DNA from: Euperipatoides rowelli
Lineage: Eukaryota > Onychophora > Udeonychophora > Euonychophora > Peripatopsidae
NCBI GenBank assembly: GCA_003024985.2
Contig: PXIH01S0003271.1
Direction: 5' to 3' (one strand)
DNA length: 15,757 nt
This document shows, one piece after another, positions 9,413 through 15,757 of the stretch; position 1 is the stretch's first letter; every line of letters starts with the position of its first letter. The notes beneath the pieces were generated by a model. That model saw nothing but the letters and a program-made list of their open reading frames with translations, ran no database searches and was not told the DNA's origin. The position numbers and the translations under genes were made by a program.

Positions 9413-9456
9413 CCAATGTTGTATACATTGGATTAATAATAAATAAATAAATAAAT
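9413..9456 (+). other. LINE 3' hairpin and TAAA tail
   Basis: CCAATGT (9413-9419) pairs perfectly with ACATTGG (9425-9431) around a 5-base loop, followed by TTAATAA(TAAA)n to 9456. In L2/CR1-type LINEs a 3' stem-loop plus short tandem tail is the template feature recognised by the RT. Here that is inference from position and shape. Confidence 0.6.
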
Positions 9457-9460
9457 ACAC

Positions 9461-10284
9461 AATTTTGTTGCTTTGGTGATCCATCCTTTTCTCTTTTTAT
9501 TTGAATTCCTAAGTAGCATGATACCTCACCTAGGTCCTTGGTTTCAAAGTATTTGTTCAGTTGTTCACAAATGGATTTGATGAGCATTTGAGATTCACCT
9601 GCTAATAGTATATCATCTACATAAAGAAATATGTAAGTAATTTCTAGAATAGAGGCTGAGATCTGCTTTGCTATATAGAAAGTCCAAGGATAGTAGTGCT
9701 TTATTTATTTTCTTATTCCACATTCAGGCTGACTGTTTCAATCCATAGATGCTGCGGTTTACTTTAAGCACTAGTTTTTATTTTCCGGGCTCTACAAATC
9801 CAGTTGGTTGTTGCATATAGAGTTCTTCATCTAGTTCTCCATTAAGGAAAACACATTTGACATCAGATGTTGTAGGTGTAACCCTTTGTTGGCTGCTATA
9901 GCAAGTAGTGTACAAACAGTTTGTGTTTCACAACAGGGGCGAAGGTTTCATCATAGTCTTCCCCAAATTTCTGTGTGAATCCTCTTGCTACTAGCCTTGC
10001 TTTATATGTTTGAATGTCACCAGTATCGTTCTTAATTTTGAAGACCCATTTGGTAGAAATTGCCTTTCTTCCGGGTGGTAGACTAGCATTTCTTGTTTTG
10101 CTGTAATTATCCATTTTTCACACTCATTAGGTTCTGATTTCATAATTTTAATCCAGGATGAAGGCTCATAATCATTTTTTTGCTTCAACTTGTAGGATAG
10201 TCTTTCGCTGGGTAATCCCTTGGTTGGCCTTTGTGAGCTTCTTGGTAATTCCTCAATTGGCAATGGTAATTCCTCAATCAGCAA
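9461..10284 (-). pseudogene. Copia reverse transcriptase, degenerate
   Basis: This is the RT_2 (RVT_2) domain of the Copia polyprotein. Reading the minus strand: a proline/glutamate-rich linker with IEELP repeats, SSWIKIM and [10 protein letters not shown], then [37 protein letters not shown] and FAPVV. After a frame change come FLNGELDEELYMQQP, SIYGLKQSA and the active-site YVDD (codons 9623-9612), followed by LLAGES, KDLGEVSCYLGIQIK. The YVDD is intact, but stops follow EPGK and LKQSA and at least two frame changes break the chain. The sequence stops at the LINE insertion near 9460. Confidence 0.92.
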
Positions 10285-10331
10285 TGGTTCAATGACTTGG
10301 TAATTCTTCTATTGGTAATGGTTCAATGGCT
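10243..10331 (-). repeat. 21-bp minisatellite in Copia linker
   Basis: Units at 10243-10263, 10264-10284 and 10298-10318 are near-identical 21-mers (TGGTAATTCxTC...AA on the plus strand). The last two are each followed by a 13-bp TGGTTCAATG-type spacer. On the minus strand the first two units read as IEELP repeats between integrase and RT, a region that is variable in Copia elements. Confidence 0.75.
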
Positions 10332-10537
10332 TCTTTTTCTTTAGGACAAAGCAGTTCAACATCAAATGCCAACGTTTATAGGCTTTTGTCCCTTCTGGAA
10401 TATTTTGAATAAGGGATGAGTTTTTGTTTGGTCTTCATTTATTCTCATTGTTCTACTGATCCAGATTTTATTAGTTTTGGGATCAAGAATTCTGTATCCT
10501 TTAGTAGAACCATCAAAACCAATAAGTACACCTTCAT
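10332..10537 (-). other. Copia integrase-RT linker, degenerate
   Basis: This is the stretch between the last integrase block and the IEELP repeats. No continuous frame is seen, but its place inside the element and pieces such as GSTKGYRI and PKLIKSGS (minus strand, about 10460-10525) fit the C-terminal integrase/linker of Copia polyproteins. I give it no separate function. Confidence 0.5.
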
Positions 10538-11400
10538 TTACCTTATTATCCCATTTCTTTCGTCGTTGTTTGGGTATGTTTTAGAGCCGAATACCCTGAT
10601 GTGTTCAAGTTTGGGTTTTGAACCAGTCCAGAGTTTGTAGGGAGTTGTAGGAATGCTTTGACTCGGAAGCCTGTTTTGGAAATAGGCTACGGTACAAACA
10701 GCTTTACCCCAGAACCTATTATGCAGGTTTGCATCCAGTAACATGTATTTTGCCATTTCAGTTAGGGAACGGTTTTTCCTTTCTGCTACACCATTTTGTT
10801 GAAGAGTAAAAGGTACTGTGTATTGATGTTCCATCCCTTCTTTTTTGAAATAATTTTTCATTTCAGTATTTACATATTCTGCGGAAGATAATTGGCTTAT
10901 AACCAAATTTGTTAGTGACTATAACACAAGTCTTTCAAGCTGTCTGTGGCTTCACTTTTGTGCTGGAGTAAACACACATGTAAATCGAGAAAAGTCATCA
11001 TATAGCGATGTCCACTAGGGGTGTTGTAGCCATTGGACCATATAAATCGCTATGGATTAACTCAAGGGGTTTCTTTTATGCAATATTCACAGAATATAGG
11101 TTTATTATTAGTAATGGATATTCCATTTGCTAAATTTTTCGAACAAAGTTTTTCAATAGCTGCAGGGTCTCTAAGACCCAATCATCAATGCCATAGTGAT
11201 AAATTGTTATTGTTGGCATTCACAGTGAAGGCTGAGTTAGTTATGTTATTTGAATAGTTTTCCATGCAATTTAGCTTGGGCTATTTATTCAGTCTTATAT
11301 TGTATTAGGCATTTATTGTCTTTAAATAATAATGTATAGCCATGTTTTAAAATACATTGTACTGACAAAAGTCCACTTTCAAGAGATGGAATGTAGCCTA
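10538..11400 (-). pseudogene. Copia integrase with GAG-pre-integrase region, inactivated
   Basis: Integrase joins the cDNA ends to host DNA. Reading the minus strand: IPSLESGLLSVQ and SLWH belong to the pre-integrase zinc region, followed by a CEYCIK CxxC. Then LELIHSDLYGP carries the first catalytic Asp (codon 11048-11046), a frame change, TFLDLH, and AEYVNTEMKNYF. The usual DNG ahead of the EY pair is replaced by LSS, so the second catalytic Asp is gone. The QQNGVAERKN block retains the catalytic Glu (10783-10781). WGKAVCTVAYFQNRLPS and VFGSKTYPN complete the core. Stops and shifts occur in the pre-integrase part. Confidence 0.92.
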
Positions 11401-11476
11401 TAATACATTTGAAGGATTGCTTCTTTATTTTTTTCCATTAAAAGGCATTGTAATATTCCTTGTCCAAATCCTTTTG

Positions 11477-11752
11477 CTAGAACACATTGACCATTTGCAA
11501 GATAAATATTTTGCATAGATGATTGTAATTTGTTGAAAAAAAACATTTATTGCTAATCATGTGACATGTTGCACCAGAATCTACAAACCATTGACAGTCT
11601 TTTATTTTATGTTTCATTTTTTGTGCAACAAAAGTATGGTGATTATTGTCTTTAGTAAAATGAGAAGTAATTTTACTTTTCTCTTTATAAAGTTTTCTTT
11701 TTAATTTGAAGCATTCATTTTTGGTATGATTCTTCTTTTTACAAAATTGCAA
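11477..11752 (-). pseudogene. Copia gag zinc knuckle and aspartic protease
   Basis: The C-terminal gag knuckle should read C-x2-C-x4-H-x4-C. Here it is L-QF-C-KKKN-H-TKNE-C, so the first zinc-binding Cys is Leu. About 40 residues later WFVDSGATCHM is the protease active site, with the catalytic Asp (codon 11581-11579) and its DSGA context intact. The displayed start is a TTG and not a real initiation site, because this is the interior of a polyprotein. The segment is in the same frame as the first gag part but not the second. It degrades downstream near 11477. Confidence 0.9.
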
Positions 11753-12394
11753 AATTTTTTCTTATTTTTGAGTAACTGTTATTCGAAGTTGAAGCATGTT
11801 GTTTTACATATGTTTTTAATGCTATATATGTTTCATTATTATTGCCTTCAATTTCTAAATGTCTATTGTATTCATCTATGATTTTTCCTCGGATATATTC
11901 CACGGTTAAATCTGCTTCATTTCTAGCTTCCAAAGCTGTAACAAGTAGCATAAGAATCAGGTAAACTACATAAAAGTAAAGCATTTGATCCTCTTCTTCA
12001 ATATTTTTACCCATACCCATAAGTTGTGATATTAGTTCAAGCATAGCGTTAATATGATATTGCATTTTTCCAGTAGTATATCTTATAGCTTTCTTACAAA
12101 GTTGAAGCAAAACAAAGGGTGTTGGTGGAGTTTTTGAAGAGTTTCCCACATTTCATGAGCTGTTTCTATTTCACTTAGGTGTATTAATTGATTGTCTTCC
12201 ACAGCTAAGCACATTGCTGCAATTGCCCTACACTGTCTCTCTTTCCAATCAACTGGAGGAGTGGTTGGCCTTGAAGAATTTACTATATCCCAAATACCAT
12301 CTCTCATCAAAATAACTTTCATTTTCCATAGTTGGTAATTGGAATCATTTAATTTTGCAATGTAGGATTTTTCACTATCACTGCTATTAGCCAT
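11739..12394 (-). pseudogene. Copia gag, multiply frameshifted
   Basis: This is the nucleocapsid/structural protein of the element (Copia gag, UBN2/Retrotran_gag_2 type). The start ATG at 12394 is followed by KLNDSNYQLWKMKV, the typical N-terminal block, and AHEMWETLQKLH. The frame is lost near 12110 and continues in the next frame with TTGKMQYHINAM and ARNEADLTVEYIRGK until 11739. Inside that second frame, about 11950-11990 reads as a hydrophobic run, whereas the adjacent frame gives the expected LLLCSLPDSYAT. A pair of roughly compensating indels is therefore also present. The gene cannot yield a full product. Confidence 0.9.
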
Positions 12395-12483
12395 GAAAAA
12401 AATGGTTATTGAAAAAAAAAAACATTTTCAAAAGAGAACAAAGATTTTTTTTTTGTTTATGTAGTTATTTTGGAGCTTGAAGT
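12395..12483 (-). other. Copia 5' leader
   Basis: The short untranslated stretch between primer site and gag ATG contains A/T homopolymers. Packaging signals cannot be identified by eye. Confidence 0.6.
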
Positions 12484-12492
12484 CCCATAACC
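12484..12492 (-). promoter_or_regulatory. Primer-binding site, internal initiator tRNA-Met
   Basis: GGTTATGGG on the minus strand lies directly after the 5' LTR. Its complement, CCCATAACC, is the anticodon-loop segment of initiator tRNA-Met (CAT anticodon). Copia-type elements of insects and several other hosts prime from this internal half-tRNA and not from the 3' CCA end. Complementarity fades after nine bases, which may reflect mutation. Confidence 0.8.
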
Positions 12493-12718
12493 TAAACAAA
12501 TAAACAAGCTGAGTTTTGGCTTGAGATAGATCATTTTTAAATAGCACAAAACATTAATAAAGAATGAACAGAAATTCTCTATAATAAAGGATCACAATGA
12601 CAGCACATTATCATAATATACATTAATAGTGTTCTCTACAGTGATGCCCACTATAGGTTATAATATAAAACATCGTATTGTTAATTGAACTATTATTAAA
12701 CAGTGTATAGTTCTAACA
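12493..12718 (-). repeat. Copia 5' LTR
   Basis: The partner of 7093-7328, about 226 bp, carries the U3-R-U5 promoter and poly-A functions. On the minus strand it opens TGTTAGAAC and ends at the primer site. A TTTTATATTATAACC stretch (about 12655-12672) could be a TATA region, but this is weak in such AT-rich DNA. The beyond-LTR flank begins ATTTT and shows no duplication with the other side. Confidence 0.9.
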
Positions 12719-12853
12719 ATTTTCACAGTCCAGAATATTCCCGGGAAATTTTCTCAATATTTGCATTACAATTACTTAGCCTAACAAAATCTATTAATAA
12801 AACAAACTATTTAAAGAATATTAATATATATTTACTATTGTAAAACTATATTC

Positions 12854-13018
12854 TTTAATTGCTCTAACAAGTACATTTTTAGGTACCTGTACTTTAGATT
12901 TTATATATAATATATCTATTATTATTATTATTATTATAGCACAAATCAATAATTCCATTATTTAATTAAGCTTTATTATCTAGCCTTAATTTCTTTAAAA
13001 AAACATTGTCCTTAATAA
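12854..13018 (+). repeat. 165-bp direct repeat, copy 1
   Basis: By eye it is identical base for base to 13493-13657 (offset 639), including the length of an internal (ATT)n tract. It ends next to an ambiguous base at 13019. Sequences upstream of the two copies differ. No TG...CA ends or coding content are seen. Confidence 0.9.
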
Positions 13019-13092
13019 NAATTAAAAGAATAATTTAATAATAAAGATAAATGTGTTAGTTTTATATTAATAGAATTTCTTTTTTTTTTATT

Positions 13093-13123
13093 AGATAGTT
13101 GTATAATACGTATACAACTATCT
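13093..13123. repeat. Perfect 13-bp inverted repeat
   Basis: AGATAGTTGTATA (13093-13105) is the exact reverse complement of 13111-13123 around the loop ATACG. Strong for its length, but the function is unknown. Confidence 0.8.
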
Positions 13124-13165
13124 GCTCTTCTGCTTTTAATAAATAGTATTAATTGCATGATAGTG

Positions 13166-13179
13166 GTGATACGTATCAC
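13166..13179. repeat. 14-bp perfect palindrome
   Basis: GTGATACGTATCAC is its own reverse complement. It shares an ATACGTAT-like core with the nearby hairpin at 13093-13123. It could be a dimer binding site or part of a foldback repeat, with no further support. Confidence 0.75.
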
Positions 13180-13492
13180 ACGTTATTAACATTAAATGCA
13201 CGAGGGAGAAAAATATGAGAATTTAAACTTAAAAGTGGGCTGCTTAAATGTTTCCATTAGTTAATTTACTTTTTGTTTGGAAAATGATTCAAGTGAATTG
13301 AAATAACTTTTCAACTTACCTACTTCTTATGAATTTATATTACATTTATTATCACATTAAAGTATATTTATTGATCGTATGCAAATCCCCTCCAATAAAT
13401 AAATAAATAATGTTTTATTGGACAAAGTAATTCCCATNAATGATAATTATTAAAAGAAATCTCGTATTACATTTGAGTTGGTTTATTCAAAT

Positions 13493-13657
13493 TTTAATTG
13501 CTCTAACAAGTACATTTTTAGGTACCTGTACTTTAGATTTTATATATAATATATCTATTATTATTATTATTATTATAGCACAAATCAATAATTCCATTAT
13601 TTAATTAAGCTTTATTATCTAGCCTTAATTTCTTTAAAAAAACATTGTCCTTAATAA
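13493..13657 (+). repeat. 165-bp direct repeat, copy 2
   Basis: Second copy of 12854-13018, followed by unique sequence starting CTTACACAATATT. The apparent identity implies a very recent duplication or an uncollapsed overlap in the assembly. Confidence 0.9.
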
Positions 13658-15135
13658 CTTACACAATATTATAAAATTGTGACATGCCGTGATGTATAAC
13701 TTCAACTTGGTATTACTGAGCGTATTCAAAGACTAGGCTAATATGAGTAAAAAATAAGCTATTATATTTTGGAACAGGTTTTCCAAGAGTGATTTAATAA
13801 CAGGAAAACAAAGAGCTTATATAATTCCCTTTTTTAACTTCTTTACTCCATATACTCTATTTTTAAAAAAGTTTATTAATTCTATGTATTCAGTATTTAA
13901 TCAGATTTGAAAGGGCAAAAGATCACTAATTTCAATTCACAAATTGTCAAGAGTGCTTTAGCCCTTAAAAACTTATTATTCCAATCCATGAGATACAACG
14001 CTTTTGTAAAATTCTCACTTCATCTCCAGAAATTTGAATACAGAATGCCTATTAAGAATGCCTCTTTTTAATTATCTATACAGAAATTTTGTTGATATAG
14101 CTGAGGATTTATATACTGTATCATAGATGCATCTTTAATCATTATAAAAAGCTTGAATCTTCTTTCTATATAAATCATAATATTGCAATTTTTACTCAAA
14201 TTATTATAAGGCATTATTAAAGTATTTTTCATCTCAGGGTCTAATCGATTTTTCCCTTTAAATGGCTATCAATAATGGTCTTTTGATGAAGAAAATCTTA
14301 TTGACAAGATTCCAAATGCAAATTAATGATAAATGTTATTTTCCTTGTTTTTTTTTCCATTTATGTTCATTCTTTATAACTGCAATTCTTTGTTGTTTCT
14401 TTTTCTTGTAAAAATTTATTAAATAATAAATTATGAGAAATTGTGAATTCCAGTTAAAAAACAAAAAAATTAAATAAAAACTATATGATGTATATTACAT
14501 TCTAAGAATTAAAATATAAGCGTAAAATTTTTTCACATCAGAAACAGATCTAATGAATGCCATCTGAGAACTAAAAAAAAAAAACCTCTTTAAATACAGT
14601 AGATATTTTTACTTAACTGAATCACAGTAAAGTAATTTGATTTAATGAGAAAGTCAGCCCAGCCCTAATTGGATTTAGATACATCCCTATAAACTAAATT
14701 AATTAATTTTGTATTAAAAAAAGGGGTATATATATATATATATATACCATATATATATATATATATAGATAGATAGAGAGAGAGAGAGTAAGACAGGGAT
14801 AAAACTGTCTGATAAGATAAATCTCGCTATTAGACCTAAAATTATCTCAAGATTTTGATTTCTTAGAAGTACTGTACATATTTTTTATGAATAATTGCTT
14901 GAAAATAGGTAGTCTAACAACAATTTAACTGTTGCTCAGCATAAAAGTGGCACATTTATGAGAAAAATATGAAAATATATGGATTTTTTTATTATTAATT
15001 CTTGCCCTGCATAAACTTTGCTACTACAATCAATTACAAATGCTCCATACAATACAATTGTCTCAACAATCACCCTGCCCATTCAAATTCTTTGCTTTCA
15101 CTAGACTATATGCTTTCCAATTATTTTTTTAATCA
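13658..15135. other. Unassigned AT-rich DNA
   Basis: No gene, RNA or transposon end is recognised other than the compound microsatellite at 14725-14788. There are many short A and T runs and no long open frame. Confidence 0.5.
14725..14788. repeat. Compound (TA)n/(GATA)n/(GA)n microsatellite
   Basis: Two TA tracts joined by a CC interruption run into a few GATA units and then (GA)n. This is a typical compound microsatellite formed by slippage. Confidence 0.9.
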
Positions 15136-15279
15136 TTATTTTTTTTGGAGGAAGGGGCTGGGGAGAGATTATTTTACATAGCAGGCGATCCTTCTGGCCC
15201 TACCTTAAACTTTGGTGACAAGAGATTGCCAGAAGATCTTTACATGCTGGTGTCCGAAATGAGACTGGTTATTCCTTGA
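15136..15279 (+). other. Candidate exon, plus-strand frame, unrecognised
   Basis: A pyrimidine-rich stretch, then TTTTACATAGCAG (acceptor AG at 15183-15184), precedes an open frame containing GDPSGPTLNFGDK and LPEDLYMLVSEMRLVIP and ending at TGA 15277-15279. The peptide composition looks protein-like and local GC is well above the flanks. I cannot place it in a family, and the opposite strand is also open here (15205-15438), so at most one is real. Confidence 0.2.
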
Positions 15280-15438
15280 CTGGCCCTTTGGAATGCTTTC
15301 ATGCATTCTAAATTGTGTTATTTCCATGTTGGCTTCGTCCTTTTCCACATGCATAATATGTAAGGTATCTAAATATGAGGTATTTTGAGATAGTCCATTA
15401 GCAACGGTGTCCGATGTCTTGGTTTTACATAGTTTTAT
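15205..15438 (-). other. Candidate exon, minus-strand frame, unrecognised
   Basis: This is a 78-codon open stretch with stop TAA at 15207-15205. It includes SDTVANGLSQNTSYLD, MHVEKDEANMEITQF and SHFGHQHVKIFWQSL. The first in-frame ATG is at 15354, leaving 49 residues. It is hydrophilic with balanced composition, unlike random translations of the AT-rich surroundings. No family is recognised and no convincing splice acceptor was seen upstream. It competes with the plus-strand frame overlapping it. Confidence 0.2.
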
Positions 15439-15617
15439 TTATCAATTTATTATTTGGTTCTCTCATAGATATAGTTAATAATAGCTTATATTATTTTATT
15501 TAAATAGGCTACATTATTATATTTTACATAAACTTTTATAGAAAGTATTATATTATGCAGGTATCTTGGCTCTTGGTTTCTAATGATTTATTAATTCTCT
15601 ACTTAATTACTATATAT

Positions 15618-15757
15618 CAGAGGTGTCAATAACGTCGATCGCGATCTACTAGTCGATCGCCAGATGCTTTTTGGTAGACCGCCAATAATATACGGTATAT
15701 TTTCTTTTAAGTCCCAATTTTCAATAATTAAAAGAATAATTTAATAATAAAGATAAA
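15618..15757. mobile_element. hAT-like element, left end only, cut by window edge
   Basis: CAGAGGTGTCAA at 15618 resembles hAT termini and is followed by GTCGATCGCGATCTACTAG and GTCGATCGCC, clustered GATCGC subterminal motifs of the kind known from hAT-type repeats. The preceding bases are TATATAT, as next to the other hAT-type element at 5092. The right end is not in the window. From about 15726 the sequence matches 13020-13050 and may be a different repeat. Confidence 0.55.

Larger units (their letters stand above)
8017..9456 (+). mobile_element. 5'-truncated CR1/Jockey-like LINE inside Copia
   Basis: The element runs opposite to its Copia host. Its left end falls exactly at the GFxxGHST block of the RT, so the 5' UTR, ORF1, endonuclease and N-terminal RT are absent, as is usual for incomplete target-primed reverse transcription. 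It ends in a short hairpin and a (TAAA)n-like tail. ACAC occurs just outside both ends (8013-8016 and 9457-9460), possibly a very short target duplication. Copia RT sequence lies immediately to the right and Copia RT/RNase H connection immediately to the left, so the LINE is the younger insertion. Clade assignment among CR1, Jockey and relatives is uncertain. Confidence 0.88.
7093..12718 (-). mobile_element. Degenerate Ty1/Copia LTR retrotransposon
   Basis: Reading the minus strand, the order is 5' LTR (12718-12493), primer site, gag, protease, integrase, reverse transcriptase, RNase H, polypurine tract, 3' LTR (7328-7093). Integrase before RT is the diagnostic Copia order. The two LTRs differ at very roughly 8% of aligned bases by eye plus an indel of about 10 bp, so the insertion is old. 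Gag and pol are broken by frameshifts and stops and several catalytic residues are lost, so it cannot move on its own. A LINE occupies 8017-9456; without it the element is about 4.2 kb, short for a full Copia (about 5 kb), implying further deletions. Confidence 0.95.
13019..13438. other. Block bounded by single Ns
   Basis: An N at 13019 and another at 13438 delimit 418 bp lying between the two 165-bp copies. Its first ~31 bases recur at the very end of the window (15727-15757). Inside are two strong palindromes and a TCCAATAAA/TTTATTGGA foldback (13391-13399 with 13414-13422) enclosing an AAATA-type tract. The Ns and identical flanking copies raise the possibility that the block was placed here by the assembler. 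Confidence 0.6.

Noticed and set aside
10416-11257. Plus-strand frames at 10416-10640 and 11033-11257
   Set aside because: They lie antisense to the Copia integrase region, which explains the sequence better.
12493-13657. 165-bp repeats as LTRs of a small TRIM element
   Set aside because: No TG...CA ends, primer site or polypurine tract, and the Ns make an assembly explanation at least as likely.
1-15757. A novel defence, toxin or biosynthetic system
   Set aside because: All recognisable coding belongs to decayed retroelements. No gene cluster, array or reverse-transcriptase-with-RNA cassette is seen.

Overview
The window is repeat-dense, AT-rich animal DNA, most likely from an invertebrate. 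That reading rests on the CR1/Jockey-type LINE, hAT-like termini, long GATA arrays and a metazoan-style Copia element whose primer site matches initiator tRNA-Met. The species cannot be named from the sequence. I see no intact protein-coding host gene, no tRNA or rRNA gene and no CRISPR array. Every protein similarity I can defend belongs to decayed transposable elements. Two short stretches could be host exons, but only weakly.

Layout. Positions 1-1997 are unassigned DNA with a perfect hairpin (243-275) and a candidate exon (1681-1788). Positions 1998-3459 are a GATA microsatellite split by a ~965 bp DNA transposon (2029-2993), which itself carries a 217 bp pogo/Tigger-like MITE (2197-2413): three nested layers. 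Positions 3460-4835 are unassigned apart from an 80% identical 51 bp direct repeat. Positions 4836-5091 look like the 3' part of an interspersed retroelement, and a 412 bp hAT-type MITE (5092-5503) abuts it. Positions 5504-7092 are AT-rich and unassigned.

Positions 7093-12718 hold a Ty1/Copia retrotransposon on the minus strand. Both LTRs, the half-tRNA primer site, the polypurine tract and remnants of gag, protease, integrase, reverse transcriptase and RNase H are recognisable in Copia order. All coding parts are broken. A 5'-truncated CR1/Jockey-like LINE on the plus strand (8017-9456) sits between the Copia RT and RNase H regions, head-on to its host, and is itself degenerate.

Positions 12719-15757 are again non-genic. 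They contain a 165 bp direct repeat that looks identical in both copies (12854-13018 and 13493-13657) around a block bounded by single Ns, which is as likely an assembly artefact as a real duplication. They also hold two palindromes, a compound TA/GATA/GA microsatellite, a locally GC-richer patch with opposing open frames (15136-15438) and the left terminus of another hAT-like element (from 15618) running to the window end. The last ~32 bases recur at 13020-13050.

The parts do not form a working gene system. They record successive insertions: LINE into Copia, and MITE into transposon into microsatellite.
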